DNA of 64,000 nt from Anaerolineae bacterium (GTDB taxonomy: Bacteria > Chloroflexota > Anaerolineae > UBA4142 > SHND01). The notes beneath the pieces were generated by a model that was not told where the DNA came from, made no database searches, and saw only the letters and a program-made list of their open reading frames with translations. The stretch lies in assembly GCA_020851635.1 (NCBI GenBank), contig JADZCJ010000044.1, positions 179,837 to 243,836 on the forward strand, read 5' to 3'. The position numbers and the translations under genes were made by a program. Positions 17,508 through 25,464 of the stretch are shown here, piece after piece. Within the stretch, counting starts at the first letter, position 1. Each line of letters starts with the position of its first letter.

Positions 17508-18041
17508 TTACCCGGACCCGCCGGACTCTGTCGTTTCTGCGACAACCGGTCGCACGAGAAACACCGGGACCGCAACATTACGCACGACTTGTTCGGCAAC
17601 ACTGCCAAAGATCAGACGGGTGATGCCGGAGCGACCGTGCGTGGTCATTGCAACCATATCCACCGTCCCAAGCCCGGCGCGTTCGATGATGGATTCGGCG
17701 GGATTGCCGAAATCAGCTTCAACGGTGACGGTATAGCCCTCACTCCGCAGTCCTCCTGCTTTGGCTTCAAGCAGATCTTGCAACGCGCTGGCGCGCGAAT
17801 CAAATTCCTGCGATTCATAGATCGGGTGCCGCGCCAGTTCAATATCCTGCTGCGATTCATAGACCGGCACCGGAATATCGGCGCTTGCCGGGCGTGATGG
17901 CAGCCCGATATGCCCGTCACTGCGCGTACCCACCGTGTACAGCACGAGCGCATTCGCCCCCGGCGCAAAGTATTTTTTTATCGCCGGCAAGATCTGCGCG
18001 CTAAAATCAGAACCATCGAGTGGCACAAGAATGATATTCAT
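17508..18041 (-). CDS. Universal stress protein (UspA family)
   Basis: A 177-residue single-domain Usp. It opens IILVPLDGSDFS with the nucleotide-site Asp and ends with TTHGRSGITRLIFGSVAEQV and VPVFLVRP, the ATP-binding loop of the ATP-binding subgroup. The middle is longer than usual (about residues 45-85, with repeated YESQ). Usp proteins bind ATP and influence survival under stress. It sits between the class III aminotransferase and metallophosphoesterase genes on the same strand. Confidence 0.85.
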   Translation of the reverse strand: MNIILVPLDGSDFSAQILPAIKKYFAPGANALVLYTVGTRSDGHIGLPSRPASADIPVPVYESQQDIELARHPIYESQEFDSRASALQDLLEAKAGGLRSEGYTVTVEADFGNPAESIIERAGLGTVDMVAMTTHGRSGITRLIFGSVAEQVVRNVAVPVFLVRPVVAETTESGGSG

Positions 18042-18100
18042 AAGTTTCTGCCCCTTCCCTTGTCATCAGGTCCGAGTCCCTCCCCGACAAAGAGAGCGAG

Positions 18101-19390
18101 TTATGCTAATGCTCCCAATACGCGGTCGGCAGCTTGAATGGTGCGGTCAATATCCTCTTGCGTGTGGGCAAGCGACACATGATTGCGTTTCATGGCGACG
18201 GGCAGCATATACAGCCCCTCTTGAATCATGCCGCGACGAAACTCGAGCTCCTTTTTCGTGTCATTGCGAAGCAGGTCGTTGTAATTGTTGATGGGACCCG
18301 ACATGAAATACGGCACAAAGACCGAGCCAAAACCCGTGCTCGACATTTCGACTTTGTGTTTTTTGGCGACCTGTTCGATGCCCGCGCGGGCGCGTTCGCC
18401 CAACGTATATAAATGCTTGTAGGTTTCGGGACGCTCGAGGATTTCGACCGTCTTGAGACTGGCGGCGACGCCGACGGGATGGGCGTTAAAAGTGCCGGCA
18501 AAAAAAACGTCATTGCCGGGTCGGCAGTGGTCCATCAACGCAGCGCGTCCCGCCAGCGCGGCGAGCGGATAGCCGTTGGCAATCGCTTTGCCCATTGAAG
18601 TCAGGTCGGGCGTGATGCCCGCAATTTTTTGATAGCCGCCCAGCCCATGCCGAAAACCGGTAATGACTTCGTCGAAAATCAGGACGATGCCCTTTTTCTC
18701 GGTCAACTCGCGCAGGGTCTGCAAGAACTCGGGGCGCGGCATCACACAACCGATATTGTGCGGAATCGGCTCCAAAATCACGGCGGCAATCTGGTCACCC
18801 TGGTCCTGAATGGTCCGGGCAAATTCCTCTATATCATTGAACGGCAGGACGAGCGTATTGTCAACCACCTGCTGTGTCATGCCTTTGGAGAGCAGGTCTT
18901 TTTTGCCCATCTTGTCGGGCGCGCTGATGACGTTCATCAAGACCGCGTCGTGGTGACCGTGATAACAGCCCTGAAATTTGATAATCTTGTCGCGCCCCGT
19001 GACCGCGCGCGAGAGGCGCAGGGCGGCGAACGTGGCTTCGGAACCCGAATTGGCAAACAACACCTTGTCCGCCGAAGGCACATGCTCGATAATTTTTTCG
19101 GCGAGCCGGATTTCCATTTCATTCGCGCCCACCCCAACCAAATCTATCTTGGTCAAAGCGGCTGAAACGGCGGCATTAACTTCCTTGTTGCTGTGACCGA
19201 GGATGGGCGGACCGAACGCGGCATGATAATCCACATATTGTTTGCCGTCGGCGTCATAAATGTATGCTCCCTCGGCGCGGGTAAACACCAGATTTGGCTC
19301 TACCAGGCGATTGTTGCTCGACACACCGCCGGGAATCACCTGTTGGGCATGCTCATAAATCTCTCGAGAGCGGATATGGTTATCGGACAT
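18101..19390 (-). CDS. Class III PLP aminotransferase, glutamate-1-semialdehyde aminomutase-like
   Basis: A 429-residue fold-type I enzyme. VIPGGVSSNNR, ANSGSEATFAALRL, IFDEVITGFR (Asp240) and the Schiff-base Lys268 in SMGKAIANG are those of the HemL-like group. Many such proteins outside heme clusters are aminotransferases or racemases acting on beta- or omega-amino acids. No hem genes are nearby, so HemL is not claimed. ATG 19390 is supported by AGGAGA five bases upstream, one of the clearer ribosome sites in this block. A 53-base hairpin repeat precedes it. Confidence 0.8.
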   Translation of the reverse strand: MSDNHIRSREIYEHAQQVIPGGVSSNNRLVEPNLVFTRAEGAYIYDADGKQYVDYHAAFGPPILGHSNKEVNAAVSAALTKIDLVGVGANEMEIRLAEKIIEHVPSADKVLFANSGSEATFAALRLSRAVTGRDKIIKFQGCYHGHHDAVLMNVISAPDKMGKKDLLSKGMTQQVVDNTLVLPFNDIEEFARTIQDQGDQIAAVILEPIPHNIGCVMPRPEFLQTLRELTEKKGIVLIFDEVITGFRHGLGGYQKIAGITPDLTSMGKAIANGYPLAALAGRAALMDHCRPGNDVFFAGTFNAHPVGVAASLKTVEILERPETYKHLYTLGERARAGIEQVAKKHKVEMSSTGFGSVFVPYFMSGPINNYNDLLRNDTKKELEFRRGMIQEGLYMLPVAMKRNHVSLAHTQEDIDRTIQAADRVLGALA

Positions 19391-19412
19391 TTTTCTCCTT
19401 GAAATAGACACA

Positions 19413-19465
19413 TAGTAACGATTTCAATCGTTGCTCGCATCGAGCGACGATTGAAATCGTCACTA
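19413..19465. repeat. Long hairpin repeat with 25-base arms
   Basis: The left arm 19413-19437 and right arm 19441-19465 match in 23 of 25 positions around a 3-base loop; the core is ACGATTTCAATCGT. It lies between the MR/MLE copy 2 stop and the class III aminotransferase start. The rest of the 184-base gap (19391-19574) holds nothing else I can identify. Confidence 0.75.
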
Positions 19466-19574
19466 CGCCTCACACATTTTCATCCAACTGCGGATGAACC
19501 GCAAGGCGAATGACAAACTCTTTTGAAAATAGAGATGATAGATGAATGTGGCGAACTATGGGCAAACACCTGTT

Positions 19575-20708
19575 TCATAAATAAAGGTTTGCGCCTCGCG
19601 TATATTTTTCTACGGCGTCATGGTCGAGCGAAATACCCAGACCGGGCGCGGTGGGAATGGGCAACATTCCGTCGGCGTCCAATTTCCACGGTTCCGCAAC
19701 GATCTCGTCAATAAAGGGCGAACCCGTGAGATATTCTACCAAATCTGTTTCCGGAAATGCGGACGCGAGATGCAAATCGGCGGCGAGACCGAGCGCCGTG
19801 TTCCAACCGTGCGGGATAAAGCGGACCCCCTTTTCGTGCGCCGCCCATGCGATGCGTCGTTCTTCGCTGATGCCGCCCACCTTGGTTACATCGGGCTGGA
19901 CAATATCAAATGCGCCCGCGTCGAGCCACGGCTGAAATGCCTGACGGCGCGTCAAGACTTCGCCGCCGGAAATGAGCAGTCGCGCATGTTCACGCAGTTT
20001 CACATAATCTTGCATGGCGTCGGGCAACAGCGGCTCTTCAAACCAGTATACATTATACGCCTTGAGCATTTCCGCCGCGCGCAGCGCCCACTTGTAGCCC
20101 TGTTTCCAATACGCATCACTCGCTCCGGCGTCCACCATCAACAAACAATCAGCCCCAATCGCGTCGCGCGCGGCCGCGACGATATGTTCGTCCAACGAAT
20201 CGCTCACGCGCCCGAACGGTCCCCAGCCCATCTTGATCGCGCGAAAGCCCTGCCCGCGCACCTCCAACAAATGGTCGCGCAGCGGTTCGGGTTGGTCCAT
20301 CAGAATCGAAGCATAAGGACGCACACGCTCGCGATAACGCCCGCCCAGCAGGCGCCCCACGGGCTGCCCCGTCACCTGACCGAGAATGTCCCACAGGGCA
20401 ATATCAATTCCGCTTATGGTGTGCGTGATACTGCCGCCGCGTCCGAGCCAGAACGTATTTTGATGCAGTTTTTCCGAGACGCGTTCGGGTTCCAGCGCGC
20501 ACTCGCCGCGGTAGAGCGGTTCCAACACCCCGAGCGCGCCGAGTACCAGCGCCTCATTGGTGAAAACACTGCCCCAACCCGTCACCCCCTCGTCGGTGTG
20601 AACTGCGATGAGGGTATGGACGCAATCGTCGGGTTGAATTTCGTTACTCCAACCCCCTTCGGGAGTTGCCCCGCGCAGTCCCGCCGCGCGAATTTCGCGA
20701 ATTTTCAT
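19575..20708 (-). CDS. Enolase-superfamily dehydratase/racemase (MR/MLE copy 2)
   Basis: A 377-residue MR/MLE protein. The Lys of AIKMGWGPFG, metal residues in MVDAGASDAYW, WFEEPLLP and ISGGEVLTRR, and the His of FIPHGWNTALG are all present. The Lys/His pair on opposite faces is typical of the mandelate-racemase subgroup, so acid-sugar dehydration or alpha-proton racemisation is expected. The start at 20708 (MKIREI) is chosen: the 47 extra codons upstream are translated from a mobile-type repeat at 20751-20860 and have no family match. Confidence 0.85.
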   Translation of the reverse strand: MKIREIRAAGLRGATPEGGWSNEIQPDDCVHTLIAVHTDEGVTGWGSVFTNEALVLGALGVLEPLYRGECALEPERVSEKLHQNTFWLGRGGSITHTISGIDIALWDILGQVTGQPVGRLLGGRYRERVRPYASILMDQPEPLRDHLLEVRGQGFRAIKMGWGPFGRVSDSLDEHIVAAARDAIGADCLLMVDAGASDAYWKQGYKWALRAAEMLKAYNVYWFEEPLLPDAMQDYVKLREHARLLISGGEVLTRRQAFQPWLDAGAFDIVQPDVTKVGGISEERRIAWAAHEKGVRFIPHGWNTALGLAADLHLASAFPETDLVEYLTGSPFIDEIVAEPWKLDADGMLPIPTAPGLGISLDHDAVEKYTRGANLYL

Positions 20709-20750
20709 AAGTCGTCCGATCAAACCGGGTTGGACAAATTTACAAGTGAT

Positions 20751-20860
20751 GTTACGCATGTCATTTCGAACGATCTCGAGCGCAGTCGAGAGAGAGAAAT
20801 CTCTCTTGGCAAACGCGAGATTTCTCGCAAAGACGGCTCGAAATGACATTTCCTGCGTAA
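20751..20860. repeat. MITE-like inverted repeat, copy A (GTCATTTCGA family)
   Basis: A 110-base element with imperfect terminal inverted repeats: left TTACGCATGTCATTTCGA, right ending TCGAAATGACATTTCCTGCGTAA-like (written here in part). Its outer 53 bases are identical, in inverse orientation, to those of copy B at 55240-55369, while the centres differ. No transposase is encoded. Confidence 0.8.
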
Positions 20861-20879
20861 GGTGAATTATGAATTTGTC

Positions 20880-22373
20880 CTACGCGCGTTGATAGGTTTT
20901 TACTTCCGGCACCCACTCGAAATTTTCGTCCAGGGGAAACATAGGCCGCGCGCCGCGCGTGTGTCCAAGACTCTTGACGTCCGCGCTGGTTGACCCGGGC
21001 GCATCTACATCAATATATCGCGCTGCCCATGTTTTGAACATATGCGGTTCGCAGTGCGGTGATTTGACGACGACCACATTGAAATCTTTCGGGTCCTGTC
21101 CGTGCGCGTAAAACAACGAACGGTCAAACAGACTGACGGGGCGGCTCGTCACGACGATCACGATGTTTCCGATTTCCAAGACCGCCGTATCGCCGCCGTG
21201 CCACAGATCGCGCTGGTGTTCGCTGCGGAACGTGCCATCCGATAACATTTTTACGCGCGCTTGTACCGGCAGCGGTGTAAATCGTTTGCGGTCGAGTGAG
21301 CCGCCCAGCGTAACCTCGATCGTCTCGCCCACACCCGCCTCGAATGCCGCCGCGACCGCGGGCGCATCCACAATCGGTAACAGCGCGCGTCCCTGATAGC
21401 CGCTCTTGACAAGTTCGGTCAGGATCGCGTTGCTGTCACCGCTCGCGCCCGAGCTCGTCGCGTCCGCCGCATCTACCAGAATGACGGTGCCGCTTGGAGT
21501 CTCTCGAGCAATCCGCACGGCATCCGGCACGCTCGTCAGGGGCACGCGCATTTTTTCGTGGTGCTCCCAAAAGATGCCGGCGATGCGCACGGCTTGTTCC
21601 GCCGCCTCTTCGACATCGCCATCCATCACGACGATGCTGTTGGAGCGCAGTTCGGGCACATCGGTAAAAGGATTGCCCCAAAACATGCCTGCCGACAGAC
21701 CGAGTTTGCTGTTTTCCGCTTCCTGCGCCGCCTTGATGACGTGACGAATCAAGCCGGTCTCGGTGATCATTTCGTCGCCGCGCACAAGAGCGGGGACGAC
21801 GACCATCGCCATGACAGGGCGCGCCTTGCCATCCAGAATTTTGAGCAAGAGCCGCGCGGCGCGCTGACCCGTCGTATAAAAATCCACATGCGGATAGGTA
21901 TGATAAACGACGATCGCGTCGCTGTGCTGCAGCATCCGCTCGGTCAAAATGCCGTGCAGGTCGAGCGAAACCACAATCGGTATTTTTTCCCCGACGAGCT
22001 TGCGCGTTTCCTGCAAGAGATACCCTTCGGGGTCCAATTCATTCTCGGCGCACATTGCGCCGTGTAGAGAAAAGTAAATTCCATCAACGGGTCTCGCGTT
22101 CTTGACGGCGTCCAGAAATTCGCGCGCGATCCGGTCCCAGTCCGCGGCGCCCAGCGTGCCGCCCGAAGTGATCGCCCGCGCGCCATAACCGGGGACCAGC
22201 TCTACATCCGGGCGCCCGGCAAAGACATCCACTGCGCTGCCCACCTCGTTCCGCACCCCTTTGTGAAACTCGAACAACTCTTTGCCAAACGAGATATTGA
22301 AATCCTCGTAATGGCTGGTCACAGGGTTGAACGACGAGATTTCTTGTTTACATTCAGAAATGAGAATTCTCAT
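20880..22373 (-). CDS. M81-family metallopeptidase, microcystinase-C (MlrC)-like
   Basis: A 497-residue protein of the MlrC family. RILISECKQEISSFNPV opens the protein. IYFSLHGAMCAENELDPEGYL, VSLDLHGILTERM and VYHTYPHVD supply the metal-binding Asp/His residues, and ILVDAADATSSGASGD starts the C-terminal domain. MlrC itself hydrolyses linear microcystin products, but most homologues act on unknown small peptides or amides. ATG 22373 overlaps the stop of the AstE-like gene by four bases (ATGA), giving tight coupling. A frame open far upstream is only the reverse of AstE coding sequence. Confidence 0.85.
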   Translation of the reverse strand: MRILISECKQEISSFNPVTSHYEDFNISFGKELFEFHKGVRNEVGSAVDVFAGRPDVELVPGYGARAITSGGTLGAADWDRIAREFLDAVKNARPVDGIYFSLHGAMCAENELDPEGYLLQETRKLVGEKIPIVVSLDLHGILTERMLQHSDAIVVYHTYPHVDFYTTGQRAARLLLKILDGKARPVMAMVVVPALVRGDEMITETGLIRHVIKAAQEAENSKLGLSAGMFWGNPFTDVPELRSNSIVVMDGDVEEAAEQAVRIAGIFWEHHEKMRVPLTSVPDAVRIARETPSGTVILVDAADATSSGASGDSNAILTELVKSGYQGRALLPIVDAPAVAAAFEAGVGETIEVTLGGSLDRKRFTPLPVQARVKMLSDGTFRSEHQRDLWHGGDTAVLEIGNIVIVVTSRPVSLFDRSLFYAHGQDPKDFNVVVVKSPHCEPHMFKTWAARYIDVDAPGSTSADVKSLGHTRGARPMFPLDENFEWVPEVKTYQRA

Positions 22374-23374
22374 AACGAAAACGGCCTCACCACCGTCGCC
22401 AGAAATTCTCCCTGACGCCGCAGGGGAAAGGAACAGCGGCTGATCAGCATGCCGCTCGTGCGCGCAATGACGGGATACGGCTCGGCAAAAGGCAGCTCGT
22501 GCGAATGAATCTGTCCGATGGGCTGCCCCGCCTGCACCCGGTCCTGCAATTCCAGGAACGGCTCGAACAAGCCGCTGATGGGCGCCATGATGTAATCGTC
22601 GCGTTCTTCTGCGCCGACGACCTCCGGTTCCCTTGCCGGTTTTTCGAGCGCGCCTTCCAGGATGCCTTGATGCTTGAGCACATTCTTGACGCCGCGTGTG
22701 GTGATTAACACCGTCTCTTTGCCAAATTGTGCCGCGCTCCCGATTTCTGTCCCCAGCGTGGTCTTGCCCAATGACTCGGCGTAACCGGGATACAACCCCT
22801 CGCCGCCGACATCGCGATAAATAAAGACATAGGGCGCGCCCCACGCCATCCCCGCCTCGATCATTTTTTTCATTTGCTCGCGGTTTGGCACATTGTGCAT
22901 GTTCACCGAGGGATAAAAATGCCCCGTGCTCCCGCCCGAATGAATGTCCACCACCAAGTCGGCGAGCGGCGGCAGCGCGTGGGCGACGTAATGGGCAATG
23001 ATGCCCGTGATGGTATTGTTGCGCACGCCCGGAAATTCGCGGTTCATGTTCTTGCCGTCAATCGGCGAGAGGCGCGTGCCGCTTTCCGATGCAGGTCGGT
23101 TGAGCATGGGGAGCATGATAACCCGCCCCTGTATCTGCTCGGGCTTGATTTCGCGCGCGAGATTCATGAGCGACACCTGTCCCTCGTACTCGTCGCCGTG
23201 ATTGCCGCCGCTGAGGAGCGCGGTCGGTCCCGACCCGTTCTTGATCACACAGATGGGCACAAACACCGTCGCCCAGCCGGACTTGTTTGTGGATTGCGGC
23301 ACGCCGAGCATGCCAAACTGTTTGCCATTCTTGTCGTAATCAATATCGGTGAAAATTTGGGTGTCTATAGCCAT
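22370..23374 (-). CDS. AstE/AspA-family zinc deacylase (copy 2)
   Basis: A 334-residue paralogue of the deacylase at 14444. Zinc residues His59 and Glu62 (GGNHGDEYEGQ) and His145 (VDIHSGG) are in the same positions; KNMNREFPG is conserved. The C-terminal 90 residues form a beta-rich lid domain. It is translationally coupled to the MlrC-like gene downstream. Its leader (23375-23460) is a repeat tract with no Shine-Dalgarno. A deacylase feeding an MlrC-type peptidase suggests a blocked amino acid or short acyl-peptide as substrate (inference). Confidence 0.85.
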   Translation of the reverse strand: MAIDTQIFTDIDYDKNGKQFGMLGVPQSTNKSGWATVFVPICVIKNGSGPTALLSGGNHGDEYEGQVSLMNLAREIKPEQIQGRVIMLPMLNRPASESGTRLSPIDGKNMNREFPGVRNNTITGIIAHYVAHALPPLADLVVDIHSGGSTGHFYPSVNMHNVPNREQMKKMIEAGMAWGAPYVFIYRDVGGEGLYPGYAESLGKTTLGTEIGSAAQFGKETVLITTRGVKNVLKHQGILEGALEKPAREPEVVGAEERDDYIMAPISGLFEPFLELQDRVQAGQPIGQIHSHELPFAEPYPVIARTSGMLISRCSFPLRRQGEFLATVVRPFSL

Positions 23375-23460
23375 ATGTTTGGGACGAAGGACGAATGACC
23401 AAGGACCAAGCTATGCGAACTTTCGTCGTTCGTCATTCGTCGTTCGTCCTTCCTCCTTTG
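23375..23460. repeat. Tandem-repeat leader tract (GTTCGTC/GGACGAA type)
   Basis: The region between the CocE and AstE genes is made of imperfect copies of a GACGAA-type unit on both strands and can fold back on itself. It reaches the base before ATG 23374 and leaves no ribosome site. Confidence 0.7.
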
Positions 23461-25383
23461 TCAAGCGCTCGGAATAATCGGGAGAACGATGTGGGATGGA
23501 TGCGCCGCGTCGCAATACACCGCGTTGTGTGCGACCTCTGTGCGCGTATGCCTGCCCATCGGTTCGCCCGTGTTGGGATTGAGATCAAAGCGCGGAAAGT
23601 TGCTCGACGAAATATCGAGCCGAATCGAATGTCCTTTTTGAAACAGGTTGCTCGTCGGGGGCAGCAAGATTTCGACCGGATAGATTTCGCCCGGCGTCAT
23701 CATTTTTTCCCGTTCGAACCCATCGCGATAGCGACAGCGCAGGATGCCGTCCGCCAGATTCATGTGATACCCGTCAGGATAATCGGGACTCGGCGGGTAA
23801 ATGTCCAACAATTTCGCCGTGAAATCCGTGTCCACCGCCGATGAGGAAATCCAGAGCCGCACCAAAAGCGGTCCCGTGACCTCGACATCCTGTGCGAGCG
23901 GCGCGGTCTGAAAAACAACATTGTCGGGACGCATGTCCAACGTCATAAACGGCGGTTTACAGCCGACAATGCCGGGTTCCTCCTTTTGGTGCTTGGGTCC
24001 ATCCTGCACGATTTGCCGTTGTATCGCCCATGGGGGCAGATATTTGCGCCAGAACGGATCGAGCGGCTGGTTCAGCGGCACAATTTCAAAATAACCGACC
24101 ACAGGTCCGCTGATAGTGGGCACGGGGTGCGCGGGATCGTATGTAAATCTGATGCAGGTATCGGCGGATTCCGTTGGAGGTTCCGTCGAGAGCGAATTGT
24201 CGGCGCGCATATAGTAATTGATGGATTGCGCGCGCGCGAGGGGCCATTCAAACTCGTCGCGCCACGCGCCGCCGTGATTGATGCGTCCCGCCGCGTTTCT
24301 GGTTCCGTCTCCGCCGCCCATCACAAACATCTTGATCGGCGCGTCCTTTTCAATCTCGTTTTCGATGCCCTTGAGCCAGCGGTCAAAAAAACGCAGACGC
24401 TCGGCATTGTAGCGTTCGAAACCCCACACCGCGGCGGGACCAAAATCCGCATCGCCCGCAAACGACATGTTGACGCCGCGCATCCCCATGTGCGTCCACG
24501 GACCAATGATCATGCGCTGTGGCGTCTTGTTCTGTTTCGTCATCGCCGCAAAATGCTTGGTGGTCGCAATCGAAAAGGGGTCCCACCAACCGCCGCTGAA
24601 CGTGCCGGGAATGTCGGCGATGCGGTCATAATACGCCGTATAGTCCATATACTCTGCCGACCAGAACTCGTCATACGCGCCGCGATAATAGTAATTAAAG
24701 AGCGTCTGCTCCAGTTCGGGCACGACGCGCAGGGGCGTATGCCCCGGCTTGAACGGCGTGGCGTACACCAGCTCGCGCATACCCTTCATCGCTTCGTAAA
24801 TAACGTTATAGATGGCGGGGTCCTCGCGCGCCGCCTGCGAGTCCTGCGCGTGCAAAAAAAGCGCGCCAAACATGTGCAGCTGCATGGCGCCGCCCCACCG
24901 CATCTCGTGCTCGTAGGGGTTTGTCGGAGCCACATCGGGCCAGATCGCCGTGAGGTGCGGGGGACGTTGGAGCGCGGCAGCAAGTTGGATCAGTCCGGGA
25001 TGCGAACTGCCCACCATGCCGATTTTGCCGTTTGACCAACTCTGCGCGGCAATCCACTCGATAGTGTCATAGCCGTCCTCGCCTTCGTGAACGTTTGCAA
25101 CATGAAAATACTGCCCGCGCCCCTCGGAATTGTAGCGCCCGCGCAAATCCTGCTGCACCGTCACATAACCGCGCGGCGTAAAGAAATTGGCGATCGTGTC
25201 CACATAGCGCGCAGCCGCTTTGTCATACGACGTGCGGATGAGAATGGTCGGATATTTGCCCGGCACAATCTCGCCCTCCCGCGCGGGACGATAAATGTCT
25301 GCCGCGAGACGCACCCCGTCGCGCATGGGAATCATTACATCTTTGGAAATATTGATGCCAAATTCAGATTGCGAGACGCTCAT
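23461..25383 (-). CDS. CocE/NonD-family serine hydrolase (copy 1)
   Basis: A 640-residue X-Pro dipeptidyl-peptidase/cocaine-esterase-like enzyme. The alpha/beta-hydrolase core contains MRDGVRLAADIYRP, QQDLRGRYNSEG (oxyanion region) and the nucleophile Ser127 in GSSHPG; HLTAIWPDVAPTN follows. The C-terminal jelly-roll domain ends NLFQKGHSIRLDISSSNFPRFDLN. Such enzymes cleave acyl esters or amides, including beta-lactam side chains and peptides. The start at 25383 has MSVSQ; the open frame continues upstream into a hairpin repeat. Closely paralogous to 35613-37550. Confidence 0.85.
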   Translation of the reverse strand: MSVSQSEFGINISKDVMIPMRDGVRLAADIYRPAREGEIVPGKYPTILIRTSYDKAAARYVDTIANFFTPRGYVTVQQDLRGRYNSEGRGQYFHVANVHEGEDGYDTIEWIAAQSWSNGKIGMVGSSHPGLIQLAAALQRPPHLTAIWPDVAPTNPYEHEMRWGGAMQLHMFGALFLHAQDSQAAREDPAIYNVIYEAMKGMRELVYATPFKPGHTPLRVVPELEQTLFNYYYRGAYDEFWSAEYMDYTAYYDRIADIPGTFSGGWWDPFSIATTKHFAAMTKQNKTPQRMIIGPWTHMGMRGVNMSFAGDADFGPAAVWGFERYNAERLRFFDRWLKGIENEIEKDAPIKMFVMGGGDGTRNAAGRINHGGAWRDEFEWPLARAQSINYYMRADNSLSTEPPTESADTCIRFTYDPAHPVPTISGPVVGYFEIVPLNQPLDPFWRKYLPPWAIQRQIVQDGPKHQKEEPGIVGCKPPFMTLDMRPDNVVFQTAPLAQDVEVTGPLLVRLWISSSAVDTDFTAKLLDIYPPSPDYPDGYHMNLADGILRCRYRDGFEREKMMTPGEIYPVEILLPPTSNLFQKGHSIRLDISSSNFPRFDLNPNTGEPMGRHTRTEVAHNAVYCDAAHPSHIVLPIIPSA

Positions 25384-25404
25384 CAATGTGTCCGTCGGTC
25401 GTTC

Positions 25405-25447
25405 CCTGCGAATCGTTGTCACGCTGTGCGTGACAACGATTCGCAGG
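25405..25447. repeat. Perfect 19-bp hairpin between D-aminoacylase and CocE genes
   Basis: The left arm at 25405-25423 (CCTGCGAATCGTTGTCACG) is the exact reverse complement of 25429-25447 around a CTGTG loop. It lies after the D-aminoacylase stop and before ATG 25383. No T-run follows, so it is an mRNA-stabiliser or repeat candidate rather than a clear terminator. Confidence 0.75.
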
Positions 25448-25464
25448 CAAGAGTCTTGTGGAAA

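Noticed and set aside
18101..19390. HemL (heme synthesis) assignment
   Set aside because: The fold matches, but no heme gene is nearby and related aminotransferases are common in catabolic clusters.
20880..22373. Microcystin degradation
   Set aside because: Only an MlrC-family member is present; MlrA, MlrB and MlrD homologues are not seen, and M81 homologues are widespread outside microcystin users.
22374..22844. N-terminal extension of the MlrC-like frame by about 157 codons
   Set aside because: The extra codons are the out-of-frame reading of the AstE copy 2 gene; the ATGA overlap at 22370-22373 gives the real start.
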